Assembly (NCBI RefSeq): GCF_004197395.1
Contig: NZ_SELS01000048.1
Location: 1 to 64,000 of the forward strand
Length of the DNA stretch: 64,000 nt
Direction of reading: 5' to 3'
Source of the DNA: Paraburkholderia sp. UYCP14C
Lineage (GTDB): Bacteria > Pseudomonadota > Gammaproteobacteria > Burkholderiales > Burkholderiaceae
The stretch's first letter is position 1; each line of letters starts with the position of its first letter. Positions 18,012 through 29,374 of the stretch are shown one piece after another. The translations under genes were made by a program, and so were the position numbers. The notes beneath the pieces were generated by a model. That model did not search any database. It had not been told where the DNA came from and saw only the letters and a program-made list of their open reading frames with translations.

Positions 18012-19026
18012 GATTCTTCTCCCGGTTGCGTATAAACGTACTTCGTCAAGGCTTCGACCGGCTCCCAGGCGCCAGCCTCTGCAAATGCGACCGCCTGCGC
18101 AACTTCGGCTTCGACCTCGGCGTCGAGCGCCAGGAATTCTGCTTCGCTGAGCCTGCCCTCGGCCTTGAGCCGCTCCGTGAACGTGTGGATTGGTCCGCGC
18201 GTTTTCCATTGCTCGACTTCCGCCTTGTCGCGATACAGTTCCGCGTCGTACATCGAATGCGCGCGGAAGCGGTAAGTCTGCAATTCGAGGAACAGGGGTT
18301 GCCGCTTGCTGCGTACATACGCTGCGGCTTGGGCCGTCGCGTCGTGCACGGCCACGATGTCCATGCCGTCCGCACGCCGCGTCTCGATGCGGTATGAGGC
18401 GGCTTTCATGCAGAGATCAGTTTGCGACTGGCTGCGCTCGAGCGCCGTGCCCATCGCATACAGGTTGTTCTCACAGCAGAACAACACCGGCAGTTGCCAA
18501 AGCGCCGCAAGGTTCATCGACTCGTGGAATACGCCCTCGGCCACCGCGCCGTCGCCGAAAAAGCACGCGGTGATACGTTCGGCATGCTGCATCGTGTCGG
18601 CGAGCGCAAGTCCCACTGCGAGAGGCAGACCGCCGCCCACTATGGCATTCCCGCCAAACAGGCGCGTCTTGCGGTCGAACAGGTGCATTGATCCGCCCCG
18701 GCCATGCGCGCAGCCTTCGAGCTTGCCGTACATCTCCGCCATCAGCACGCCCATGTCCATGCCGCGCAACAATGCATGCGCATGCTCGCGGTACGTGGCG
18801 ACGATATTGTCGTCGGCGTCCAGCGCATGAATCGCACCGACTCCGGTCGCCTCCTCGCCGATATACAGGTGCAGAAAGCCGCGAATCTTGCCCGCGCCGT
18901 AGAGCTCCGCGCACTTCTCTTCGAGCCGGCGCACACGCAGCATGTCGCGCAAGAGGGCGCGAGCGAGCGTTTCGTCGTACGGGACCGGTCCGCAGGGAGG
19001 CGCCGGAGCGGGGTGATCGACTGTCG

Positions 19027-19030
<4 letters not shown>
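18008..19030 (-). CDS. pdhA: Pyruvate dehydrogenase E1 component, alpha subunit
   Basis: 340 aa E1-alpha of the heterotetrameric type. [17 protein letters not shown] and the [10 protein letters not shown] segment are conserved, and the thiamine diphosphate motif runs from [15 protein letters not shown] to [11 protein letters not shown] is the phosphorylation-loop-like region of the family. Its ATG overlaps the stop of the acs gene as ATGA. The acetoin dehydrogenase E1-alpha is homologous; pairing with acetyl-CoA synthetase favours pyruvate but does not prove it. Confidence 0.92.
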
Positions 19031-20793
<1,763 letters not shown>

Positions 20794-20905
20794 CTCTGCG
20801 GTTTCCATCCTGAAGCGGCTCCAGGGAACGCGCTGCAGTCCATTTCGCGCCGGCACAGTCGAGGCGCCGTGGATTCAATTCTTTGTTCCGATCTGCCGGG
20901 CACTC

Positions 20906-20919
20906 TTGATGTGCATCAA
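20906..20919. promoter_or_regulatory. FNR-type box, TTGATGTGCATCAA
   Basis: Both arms perfect. It precedes the leftward acs-pdh operon; on the other side it runs into the truncated flavin reductase reading frame, suggesting a former divergent promoter. Confidence 0.88.
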
Positions 20920-21301
20920 ATTACCGCGACTACGTTCAAGCGGAGAATGCGTGATTGCGGTGCCGGACCAGTCACTCGCGCAGCAAGTGATCGAAGTGGG
21001 CAATTGTTGCGGTCGTGACGTCGACAAGTTTGCATTAACGGACCTGACGCCTCTCGCGGCACAGGAAGTCGACGCTCCGATCGTCTTGGAGTGCTTCGCG
21101 CACCTCGAATTCGGGGTGGTCGATACGTGGCTCGTGCCGCGCTACGAGCTGGTTGTGCTGGAGGTCGTGCGCACAAGGGGCCGGCGCGCCAAGCTTAAAC
21201 CGAGGATGCTGCATCACCGCGGATACGGTGTCTTTGTGGTCGATGGAGAGGGGTTACGCTTCAAATCGGGAACGAACCGACGCGAGATGCTGGTTCGATA
21301 G
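20909..21301 (+). pseudogene. 5'-truncated flavin reductase-like (DIM6/NTAB) gene
   Basis: About 130 codons match the C-terminal two thirds of FMN-binding flavin reductase-like proteins: SGECVIAVPD, VGNCCGRDVDKF, APIVLECFAHLEF and a final HHRGYGVFVVDGEGLRFKS. The usual 60-80 N-terminal residues with the flavin loop are missing; the frame simply runs back into the FNR-type box. No ribosome binding site is seen at ATG 20909 or at GTG 20954. Probably non-functional. Confidence 0.7.
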
Positions 21302-21414
21302 CAGCAGTTCTTCAGTCTACGCATGCAGGTCCATGACCGGCTCTATCCGTCCCACGGCAAAGAAGGCGGAAACAACGCCTGCTGCCGTCGCTGGCCGGGT
21401 ATAACTGCCGTCGG

Positions 21415-23094
21415 TTATGACAGAACTCGACGCAACACCTTTCCTAACGCATCAACCGGCAGCGTGTCGAGAAATTCGATCGCGTGAGGAACCTTATAAG
21501 GCGCAAGGTTCGCGCGGCAGTGATCAAGTATCACATTTGCATTCAGTTCCGGCGTGGCACGCACAACGAACAGTTTGACGGCCTGCCCAACCTTTGGATG
21601 CGCGCTGCCGATCGCAACCGCTTCCTTGACGCCTGGACACGACCGCGCGACATCCTCAACTTCCGAGGGGAACACCTTGAATCCCGAGACAATGATGAGA
21701 TCCTTCTTGCGATCGACGATGCGCAGCGCGCCGTCGGACATCAGGTAGCCGACGTCGCCTGTGCGTAGCCAACCGTCGGCGGTCAGTGCAGCAGCGGACT
21801 CGCCTGGTTGGTTCCAGTAGCCGTGCATGACCTGCGGGCCCCGCACCCAGAATTCGCCTGGCTGTCCGTCGGGCAGTGGCATGCCATCGTCGGAGCGGAC
21901 GCTAATTTCGGTCGATGCAAGCGGATAGCCTACAGTACCGGTAAATGTCGTTTCCCCTGTGCGATTTGCCGATACCACGGGCGACGCTTCGGTCAACCCG
22001 TAGCCTTCGATGATCGGTACGCCGGTCGCCAAAAGCCACCGCTCCGCCACTTCCCGCTCGATCGGGGCACCGCCCCCGATTACCAGGCAATCTGGACGCC
22101 AGTGGGTCGTGGCGAACCCGGGTGCACGCAAAAGCGCATTGAAGAGCGTGTTGACGCCTACCAGTGCGCTCGGGCGTGTGCGCTTGAGCAGGGATACCAG
22201 CGGCCCGATTCGGCGTGGATCAGTCACCAGCACGTTGCGTCCGCCGATCGCAAAGAACGTCAGGAAGCTCGCAGTCAGCGCAAACACATGGTAGAGCGGT
22301 AACGGAGTGACGACGGTCTGCGCGCTGGCGCAATAGCTCGGACCTAACCAGGCCCGAATCTGTGCGATGTTTGCGCTGAGATTGCGATGGGTGAGGACAA
22401 CAGCTTTCGGCTTTCCGGTCGTGCCACCCGTATATTGGAGTAAGGCGATGTCGTCCAGCTGCACATGTCGCCTTGCGTCGCTGCTGGGCGCGAGCCCAAG
22501 CGCGCTTCGAAAGGAGCGTGTCGCCAAACGGCTGCGCGGGACCGCATCGTGTCGCCTGCGCCGCGCGAAATCGATCGCCAGACGCTTGAACCACGGCAAT
22601 GCGTCACTTAGGCTGACCGCGATGATCGTATCGATGCGTGTCGCTCCAACGATCTCGTCGAGCTTGCTGGCAAGGCCCTCAAGGACCACGATGGCAATCG
22701 CGCTGGACGAAACGAGCTGGACCTGGAGTTCGCGAGACGTAAACAGCGGATTCACATTGACTACCACCAGACCAGCGTGCATCGCACCGTTAAAGGCGAT
22801 GACGTATGGCAGCCCATTGGGCAACATCAGCGCAATGCGCTGGCCGGCCGGCAGTGCGAGTGTTTCGCATAGAAACGTCGCGAATCGCGCCGACAGCTCC
22901 GCAAATTTTGCGTAACTGACTGTATGACCGAATGACGTGAATGCCGGCCGGCCGCCATAGCGCGCGCATACTGCGTCGAACATCTCTGGCAACGTCAGCA
23001 GCGCTGACTCGTCTATCGCTCCAGGTGTCACGGGCACATGGCGCAGCCTGTCGGACATCACGGCGGGGTCATCAGCTAAGGTCAACTTGATCAC
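21415..23094 (-). CDS. Long-chain acyl-CoA ligase-like AMP-forming ligase
   Basis: About 559 aa member of the acyl-adenylate superfamily, FadD-like. It shows QYTGGTTGKPK for AMP binding, EGYGLTEASP, GWLRTGD and DRKKDLIIVSG, so both adenylation and thioesterification parts are intact. The likely reaction is fatty acid plus ATP plus CoA to acyl-CoA. The start is unclear: GTG 23094 has AGGA upstream; TTG 23109 and ATG 23058 are in frame too. It stands alone on the minus strand. Confidence 0.88.
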   Translation of the reverse strand: MIKLTLADDPAVMSDRLRHVPVTPGAIDESALLTLPEMFDAVCARYGGRPAFTSFGHTVSYAKFAELSARFATFLCETLALPAGQRIALMLPNGLPYVIAFNGAMHAGLVVVNVNPLFTSRELQVQLVSSSAIAIVVLEGLASKLDEIVGATRIDTIIAVSLSDALPWFKRLAIDFARRRRHDAVPRSRLATRSFRSALGLAPSSDARRHVQLDDIALLQYTGGTTGKPKAVVLTHRNLSANIAQIRAWLGPSYCASAQTVVTPLPLYHVFALTASFLTFFAIGGRNVLVTDPRRIGPLVSLLKRTRPSALVGVNTLFNALLRAPGFATTHWRPDCLVIGGGAPIEREVAERWLLATGVPIIEGYGLTEASPVVSANRTGETTFTGTVGYPLASTEISVRSDDGMPLPDGQPGEFWVRGPQVMHGYWNQPGESAAALTADGWLRTGDVGYLMSDGALRIVDRKKDLIIVSGFKVFPSEVEDVARSCPGVKEAVAIGSAHPKVGQAVKLFVVRATPELNANVILDHCRANLAPYKVPHAIEFLDTLPVDALGKVLRRVLS

Positions 23095-23109
23095 GAGGAG
23101 TCCTGCCAA

Positions 23110-23540
23110 GGCTCACTGAGCACGGTGGCCAAACGTTCGGCGTTGCGGCGAGGCGCTCTTCATGGGGCGCCCGGTGCGAAATGTCGCCGCGCGCCGCGCG
23201 AATCCGTTCACCTGAGGCGTGACGGTCTCCTGCAGCAGCGACAGTACGATCCCGTCGAAATGAACATGCTCCAGCAGTTCGAATCCGCGCAATCATCTAG
23301 CTGTTCTCGACGAGGCGGGCAACGACGATCGGGTGTCGCATGGCAGTTCCCCTTTCCGGGCGGCCTCGGCTTACCTGCGGACAGCGAAGCGATCGCGTCA
23401 ACGCCGGCGCCGTGCGGTCACCGTTCGCGCACGCCACGCGCCCCTCAGGATGATGCGAGACGGTATCAGTCCCGGGCGGCCGGGCACGAACGCTCTCCAA
23501 GCCGCACTGAGTAGTCTATTGCGGGCGCCCGTCGGCCCGA
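23110..23540. other. Intergenic stretch without recognisable gene
   Basis: About 430 bases between the acyl-CoA ligase start and the FNR-type box at 23541. The open frames on both strands have no motif or ribosome binding site I can support. Confidence 0.45.
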
Positions 23541-23554
23541 TTGATCCAGGTCAA
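23541..23554. promoter_or_regulatory. FNR-type box, TTGATCCAGGTCAA
   Basis: Same 14 bases as the box at 2580. It lies 364 bp before the MDR gene start and about 450 bp before the acyl-CoA ligase start, with gene debris between, so it may be a stranded promoter element. Confidence 0.6.
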
Positions 23555-23589
23555 TCGACGCCGCCAGACGGAGCCCGCTGGCCAGCGAG

Positions 23590-23780
23590 GCGAAATCGGT
23601 GCGGGCCTTTCTGTGTTCGAGGCGACACGGCAGGTCCGGGTTCGACGAGAAGTGCCTGCCGAACGCTACGAGATCCGCATCGCCGGATGCGACGATGGCT
23701 TCCGCGCTTTCGCCGTCGAAGCCGCCCGCCGCGATGATCGGCCCGCAGAAGTGCTCGCGGAGGTAAAGTTGGCGCTTACG
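23590..23780 (-). pseudogene. C-terminal remnant of an Old Yellow Enzyme-family oxidoreductase
   Basis: Reading leftward, the frame gives YLREHFCGPIIAAGGFDGES then AEAIVASGDADLVAFGRHF and SNPDLPCRL, the FMN-phosphate-binding end of NADH:flavin oxidoreductases. The rest of the barrel (about 280 residues) is missing and the sequence upstream of it is unrelated. Confidence 0.65.
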
Positions 23781-23917
23781 CCATATGTCCGCGCGGCGTT
23801 CCGGGGCGGCGACGAAAAGCACTATTCGGATTTCCCCGCTTATCAATCGAATTCCGTCGCGGAAGCCACGATGTAATTTCCCCAGTGCTCCCCCATCAAT
23901 CGATCCAGGAGGTAGTG

Positions 23918-24907
23918 ATGTCACGGACTGTCAGGTTTGCCGAGGCCGGTGCGCCCGTGGTGCTTCGATTCGTCGATGAATCGGTCCGCGCCCCCGGCCG
24001 CGGTGAAGTTCGCATCAATGTGAAAGCAATCGGTCTGAATCGCGCGGAAGCGATGTGGCGCATCGACCAGTACATCGAGCCCGTTCGCTTTCCGGCCGGG
24101 CTCGGGTACGAGGCGGCCGGCATTGTCGATGCCGTGGGCGAGGGCGTCGCCGGTTTCGCACCCGGCGACGAGGTCAATGTGATCCCGTCGTTCTCGATGA
24201 ACCAGTACTTCACCTACGGCGAAGTCGTCATCGTGCCGGACTATGCGCTCGTCAGGCATCCGAAATCGCTTTCCTTCGCCGAGGCCGCGTCGGTGTGGAT
24301 GATGTTCGTCACCGCATATGGCGCGCTGATCGAAGATGCGAAGGTGGGCGCCGGCGATTATGTGGTCGTACCGGCCGCTTCGAGCAGCGTTGGCCTGGCG
24401 GCGATCCAGCTGGCGAATTACGCGGGAGCGACGTCGATCGCGCTCACGCGTCACGCAGGCAAAAGACAGCAGTTGCTCGACGCGGGCGCCGCCCACGTGG
24501 TCGTGACGGACGAGTCGGACCTCGTCGACGAGATCATGCGGATCACGGATGGAAAAGGGGCGCGCGTCGCTTTCGATCCGGTCGGCGGCCCGAACTTCGC
24601 GAAACTGATCTCGGCGCTGTCGTTCCAGGGGATCGCGTATCTGTACGGCGCGCTCGACGAGCGTGCCACGACGCTGCCGGTGCTACCGATGATAGCCAGA
24701 ATGATTTCCGTGAAGGCGCACAACATCTGGCTGACGAGCGGCGACGCGACGCGCCGACAGGCCGCGGTGGAGTTCGTGCTCAAGGGACTCGAAAGCGGCG
24801 CACTCAAGCCGGTCATCGATCGCACCTTCAAGTTCGACGAGATCGTCGACGCGCACCGTTACCTGGAGACCAATGGGCAGTTCGGCAAGATCGTGGTCAC
24901 GATGTAG
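23918..24907 (+). CDS. Zinc-free MDR oxidoreductase, quinone-reductase type
   Basis: 329 aa medium-chain dehydrogenase/reductase. The N-terminal GroES-like domain has GRGEVRINVKAIGLNRAEAM and PAGLGYEAAGIVDAVGEGV. A nucleotide-binding domain follows (VVVPAASSSVGLAAIQLANY), with NADPH preference suggested by the TRHAGKR loop. Structural-zinc cysteines are absent. AGGAGG stands 6 bases before ATG 23918. Substrate is probably a quinone or an enone; unknown. Confidence 0.9.
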   Translation: MSRTVRFAEAGAPVVLRFVDESVRAPGRGEVRINVKAIGLNRAEAMWRIDQYIEPVRFPAGLGYEAAGIVDAVGEGVAGFAPGDEVNVIPSFSMNQYFTYGEVVIVPDYALVRHPKSLSFAEAASVWMMFVTAYGALIEDAKVGAGDYVVVPAASSSVGLAAIQLANYAGATSIALTRHAGKRQQLLDAGAAHVVVTDESDLVDEIMRITDGKGARVAFDPVGGPNFAKLISALSFQGIAYLYGALDERATTLPVLPMIARMISVKAHNIWLTSGDATRRQAAVEFVLKGLESGALKPVIDRTFKFDEIVDAHRYLETNGQFGKIVVTM

Positions 24908-24936
24908 CGCGCGCACCGGCATGGCCCTGAGCATGG

Positions 24937-26469
24937 CTAGGCCGGAAAGCCGTCGGCGGTGCTAGCAGACTTGCCGTGCCGGTCCGGCACGAAATCGATG
25001 CCGTCCTGCCTGCATATGCGGCGCACCGCGCGCCGAGCGGTCATCAGGCCGGACGGCAGGCCGCCGCCCGGCATCACCCACTGGCCGATCATCAGGAACC
25101 GCCGCAGCCCGGGCAACGCCGACGGCAAGGGTCGCAAGCCCGTCTGCGGCGTGAGCAGCCAGCCTTCCATGCTGCCGTGCCAGTTGCGGGTAAAGCGGAC
25201 CACGGTGGCCGGCGTCGAGACGTCGACCACTTCTATCGCGGCGCGCACACCGGGCGTGCGCTCGTCGAAAATCGCGATCACGCTGTTCGCCACGCGGCGC
25301 TTTTCCGCTTCATATCGCTGCGGGTCGTGCTCGCTCAAGCGCGCCCAATACTCGACGTTGCGCGTCGGCAGCGTGCACGTCACGGCGGTCTTGCCCGCGG
25401 GGGCGAACGTCGGATCGTAGTGGAACAACCGAAAAGCAACCTGATGCAGCACGGTTTGCGGGTCGATAGTTAGCGGCTCGTCGAGCAGCCGCATCACGTA
25501 CCCGCATTGCTGCGAAAGATCGCGCGCGACACCGAGGCTCACCTGCAGGAACGAAGGGAAGGGCTGGTACGTGCGATAGGCGTGGGCGATGCGCTGTCCG
25601 ACGTACCGGCCGTCGAGCAGATCGTAGACGGTCGAGTGTCCGTCGGCGGCGGACACGACCCAGTCAGCGTCGATGCGCTCGCCGTCGTCGAGTTGCACGC
25701 CGATTGCCGTGTCGTTTTCCACGAGAACCCGCTTGACGCTGGCACCGGTGCGCAACACGCCGCCAAGGTGCTTCAGGTTCTCGGTGATCGGCTCGATCAC
25801 CGCCTGCGAGCCGCCTGCCGGATAACCGGCGTTGCGATTGCTGACCCACGCGAGCGCGAAAACGAGCGCTACCATCGCAAGCTGCGCGTTGTCTCCTTCA
25901 CCGAAAAAGCCTCGCAGCAGCGGGTCGTTGAAGCGGTGGCCGTAGGCTTCGCAACTGATACGCGAGAGGCTTTGCAGAAGCGGCATATGAGGAATCATTT
26001 GCAGCCCTGTCGCGAGGCGTTCCCGCCAGTCGCTGCTCAATGACGGCAGCGGGCAGCGGCTCAGGCTGCGCACGGCATGCACGAAGTGGCGGATCTGCGT
26101 CTCCTCGCGCGGGGCATGCCGCAGCAGTTCCGCTTCGAGCCGCTCCAGATTCGAGTAGATGGACAGGCTCTCGCCTTGTTCGCTTTCTACGCGCACCCAT
26201 TCTTCCGGATAGACGAAGTGCAGGCGGTCGATGTCGAACACTTCGCGCCATAGCGCGTGCATGGGGTCATCCGGATTCGAGCCGAGCAGCCAGTGCAGAC
26301 AGGCCTCGAACGTATAGCCGCCGCGCCGCCAACTGGTGGCGAGACCGCCGGGACGCTCGCCTTGTTCGAGCACGGTGACGTCGTACCCGCACTTGCGCGC
26401 ATAGACCGCCGCGCACAGTCCGGCAATGCCGGCGCCGAAGATGACGACTTTTCGGGGGACGGAATTCAT
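24937..26469 (-). CDS. FAD-dependent oxidoreductase, phytoene desaturase/carotenoid isomerase-like
   Basis: 510 aa. The N-terminal dinucleotide motif is GAGIAGLCAAVYARKCGYD with the FAD motif continuing through EQGERPGGLATSW. A C-terminal LRRFLMIGQWVMPGGGLPSG closes the flavin fold as in the CrtI family. No carotenoid genes are near, so the substrate is open. ATG 26469 has GGAG 8 bases upstream; the frame further upstream is not coding-like. An FNR-type box lies 136 bp upstream. Confidence 0.88.
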   Translation of the reverse strand: MNSVPRKVVIFGAGIAGLCAAVYARKCGYDVTVLEQGERPGGLATSWRRGGYTFEACLHWLLGSNPDDPMHALWREVFDIDRLHFVYPEEWVRVESEQGESLSIYSNLERLEAELLRHAPREETQIRHFVHAVRSLSRCPLPSLSSDWRERLATGLQMIPHMPLLQSLSRISCEAYGHRFNDPLLRGFFGEGDNAQLAMVALVFALAWVSNRNAGYPAGGSQAVIEPITENLKHLGGVLRTGASVKRVLVENDTAIGVQLDDGERIDADWVVSAADGHSTVYDLLDGRYVGQRIAHAYRTYQPFPSFLQVSLGVARDLSQQCGYVMRLLDEPLTIDPQTVLHQVAFRLFHYDPTFAPAGKTAVTCTLPTRNVEYWARLSEHDPQRYEAEKRRVANSVIAIFDERTPGVRAAIEVVDVSTPATVVRFTRNWHGSMEGWLLTPQTGLRPLPSALPGLRRFLMIGQWVMPGGGLPSGLMTARRAVRRICRQDGIDFVPDRHGKSASTADGFPA

Positions 26470-26604
26470 GGTTGCGACTCCAGCGCGATGAACGGAGCGT
26501 ATGACGCGCGTTTCGACGCGTGCGGAGCGTACGGGAAGGCGCCGGACTTGTCGCAACGCGCGGCATACGCGTTGACTAATCTGCCGCACGAGGCGGCGCA
26601 ACTG

Positions 26605-26618
26605 TTGATTTGCATCAA
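26605..26618. promoter_or_regulatory. FNR-type box, TTGATTTGCATCAA
   Basis: Perfect arms; placed for the leftward FAD oxidoreductase. Identical in all 14 bases to the box at 26711. Confidence 0.87.
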
Positions 26619-26710
26619 GTGCGCTGCAAGCGGCATCTTTATCAGGCGCAGCAATACGGTGGCCCCGCAAGATTCGAGTTTCGCGAGCAATCTGTAGCCC
26701 TCGAACAAAG

Positions 26711-26724
26711 TTGATTTGCATCAA
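26711..26724. promoter_or_regulatory. FNR-type box, TTGATTTGCATCAA
   Basis: Perfect arms; placed for the rightward DUF2252 gene, 143 bp before ATG 26867. Centre-to-centre distance to its twin is 106 bp, about ten helical turns. Confidence 0.87.
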
Positions 26725-26866
26725 AAAGGCGGTCGATCGCTTGCGTATCTTAAGTTGCAGGTAGTAGCGGGTAAGCGCGCATCGTGTCTAGCCGACACTT
26801 TCTGCCGGTTGAGGGGCGCGATGACGTATCAGTTTCATGACAGAACTCATGCCGGCGGGAGAGATC

Positions 26867-28288
26867 ATGGATAAGGCCGTGTCACGCAAAACAGCGGGCG
26901 ACAAAAGCGCATCTTCGGCTCAGTATCGAACGCCGGAAGAGAGGGCCGCGCAAGGCCGCACCATACGCGATTCGATTCCCCGGTCGTCCCAGGCCGGTTG
27001 GAAATCTCCCGCACAGCGCAAGAGTCCAATCGAACTGCTCGAAATCTCCAACGAAGGTCGTCTTCAGAGTTTGATCCCGCTGCGCTTCGGTCGAATGGCG
27101 GCGTCGCCGTTTGCGTTCTATCGCGGCGCGGCCGCCGTGATGGCGGCCGATCTGGCGACCACGCCCACCAGCGGTCTGTTCGTACAGGCATGCGGCGACG
27201 CACACCTGATGAACTTCGGCGGCTTTGCGACGCCGGAGCGCAATGTGATCTTCGACATCAACGACCTGGATGAGACGCTGCCCGCCCCGTTCGAATGGGA
27301 TCTGAAACGGCTCGCGGCAAGCGTCGTGATCGCGGCGGAGCATCTGGAATTGCCGCGTAGCGACACGACGCGCATCATCATCGACCTCGTGCGCGAATAC
27401 CGTGAGCGCATGCATGACTATGCGTTCATGCGTGTACTCGATGTCTGGTACGAAAAAATCGACCTGCAAAAGTATGAGGATCGCTCGGGAGACCCGGCCA
27501 TCATCGAAGCCGCGCGCAAGCGGATCGCGCAGAGAATCGAAGTGGAGCGACGCAAGACCGTTCCCGATCATCTGTATCCGAAGCTGGTCTCGGAGGAGGG
27601 CGCTCAGCCTCGAATCAAGGATGAGCCCCCGCTGATCTTCCATCCAACTGAAGAAATGGCACCCGGTCTCGCGAAGGGTTATGCGGAAGCGATCGCGACC
27701 TATCGTGAGAGCCTCGACGAACACGTGCGCGTCGTATTCGACCGGTTTCATTTCGTCGATATGGCGATCAAGGTGGTCGGCGTCGGCAGTGTCGGCACGA
27801 TGTGCGGCGTGGGTCTGTTCATGGCGGGCGACAACGATCCGCTGTTCCTGCAAGTCAAGGAAGCCAAGGCGTCGGTGCTCGAGCCTTATGCGGGCAAGAG
27901 CCGGCATCCGAATCACGGTCAACGGGTGATCGCCGGCCAGCGCATCATGCAGTCGGCCAGCGACGTCTTTCTCGGCTGGACTCGTGGGCAGAACGGCCGC
28001 GATTTTTATGTCCGGCAGCTCCGCGACATGAAAATCTCCGTGCTGATCGAAGCGCTCGATCTGGGCATGCTCCGGCAGTACGCGCGCATGTGCGCCCACG
28101 CGCTTGCCCGCGCGCACGCGCGTTCCGGCGACGCGGCGATGATCGCCGGCTACATGGGATCGGGCCAGACCTTCGACGATGCGATCACCGAGTTCGCGAC
28201 GGATTACAGCTCCCAGAACAGACAGGATTATCGCGAGTTCATTCGTGCGATTCGCGAGGGCCGCATCCAGGCGACGACCGAGGAATAG
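26867..28288 (+). CDS. DUF2252 family protein
   Basis: 473 aa cytoplasmic protein of the DUF2252 family, which has a kinase-like (APH-like) fold. Seen: RFGRMAASPFAFYRGAAAVM, the catalytic-loop-like GDAHLMNFGGFATPE and FDINDLDETLPAPFEWDLKR, and C-terminal VGVGSVGT. The motifs HxxN and D of the fold appear present, so phosphotransfer is possible, but no substrate is known. ATG 26867 has GGGAGA 6 bases upstream; ATG 26837 lacks this. Confidence 0.93.
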   Translation: MDKAVSRKTAGDKSASSAQYRTPEERAAQGRTIRDSIPRSSQAGWKSPAQRKSPIELLEISNEGRLQSLIPLRFGRMAASPFAFYRGAAAVMAADLATTPTSGLFVQACGDAHLMNFGGFATPERNVIFDINDLDETLPAPFEWDLKRLAASVVIAAEHLELPRSDTTRIIIDLVREYRERMHDYAFMRVLDVWYEKIDLQKYEDRSGDPAIIEAARKRIAQRIEVERRKTVPDHLYPKLVSEEGAQPRIKDEPPLIFHPTEEMAPGLAKGYAEAIATYRESLDEHVRVVFDRFHFVDMAIKVVGVGSVGTMCGVGLFMAGDNDPLFLQVKEAKASVLEPYAGKSRHPNHGQRVIAGQRIMQSASDVFLGWTRGQNGRDFYVRQLRDMKISVLIEALDLGMLRQYARMCAHALARAHARSGDAAMIAGYMGSGQTFDDAITEFATDYSSQNRQDYREFIRAIREGRIQATTEE

Positions 28289-28419
28289 GCGCGCCGGCGG
28301 CGCGGGCAGCACGCTGGGGGGTCGCGTGGGCTACGCCCGGTCGCTGCATGCGGTGTGGGACTCACCGGGCTCGCAAGTCGTGCGGGCTCGGTGGCCGTAT
28401 TTTTTGCTGGAGAATCGAC

Positions 28420-29313
28420 GTGATCCGCTGGTACCTTCGGGCCGCGCAGAGCAATGCGCGGCGGCTATCCGGAGCGCTTGCGCTGCTTTGCTCGTTGACC
28501 GCGGGCGCGGCCATTCATCAGAATCCTGATAGTTCGTTACGTGAGAATGCGCCGAGCGTGTCCTCTTCAGCGTGGTTCGGCGGTCCGGATCTGAGCGACG
28601 CGCTGGACCAGTTCGGCATCGCGCGCGGCTCGACGAAAGCGGGCATCGTGGCTTCATGGTTGAAGAAGATCGAGCAAGACCCAGCCGTCGCGCAGCGCAT
28701 CCCCGGTGGCGTTCGTGAGCTCGAACAGATGTTTCTCGATGAGGGAAAACGCGAGGCGCTGATGTCGAGCGGACTCGCGCGTCTGACACCCGCGGACCGG
28801 CTGACCTATCTGCAATTGTTCACGCACTTGCTCGACGAATTCGTTCCCGTCAACTGCTTTGGCCTCGTCGATATCAATGAGGTGATGAATCGGATCACGC
28901 TTGCCCAGATGTCTGACGCGGATGCAGAACTCTATCTGCGGCTCATTTATAAGGTTCTGGTCAGTAGTGCGTCGGGCGGCCCGGTTCGGTTGCCAACGCG
29001 GCAGCAATATTCAGAGGCAGTCGAGGTGCTGTCGAGCAAGATCGTGATCGAACTGGATGCCGATCCGGTCAACCTCGACCGGTATCAGTCGTATTCGGCG
29101 CATCCGGAGTCTTCCACCCCGTCCGACGTGTGCTGGACTACGAGGGTGACGCTGCACGCGATCGAAAGAATGCCCGAACCGGAACGGGACTTCATTCTGA
29201 TGCCCGCCATCATGAATTCGGACGCGGCATCACTCGCGAGCCCTGACGGGACCAATCCGGCGATGACGCCGCTTCCTTGGCGGGGCGGACGAGTCGAACC
29301 CGCGATGCCTTGA
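28420..29313 (+). CDS. Exported hypothetical protein
   Basis: 297 aa with an N-terminal signal peptide (about residues 1-32, SGALALLCSLTAGAA). The mature part is helical and acidic with no cofactor or catalytic motif I recognise. GTG 28420 has TGGAG 8 bases upstream and is the only start that gives a normal signal peptide. It follows DUF2252 by 131 bases on the same strand and may share the FNR-type promoter. Confidence 0.72.
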   Translation: MIRWYLRAAQSNARRLSGALALLCSLTAGAAIHQNPDSSLRENAPSVSSSAWFGGPDLSDALDQFGIARGSTKAGIVASWLKKIEQDPAVAQRIPGGVRELEQMFLDEGKREALMSSGLARLTPADRLTYLQLFTHLLDEFVPVNCFGLVDINEVMNRITLAQMSDADAELYLRLIYKVLVSSASGGPVRLPTRQQYSEAVEVLSSKIVIELDADPVNLDRYQSYSAHPESSTPSDVCWTTRVTLHAIERMPEPERDFILMPAIMNSDAASLASPDGTNPAMTPLPWRGGRVEPAMP

Positions 29314-29374
29314 AGGAGTGCGCATCGCGGCGGTCGATAGGCCCGCGATCAGCGCACCTGGCATATGGGGCTGA

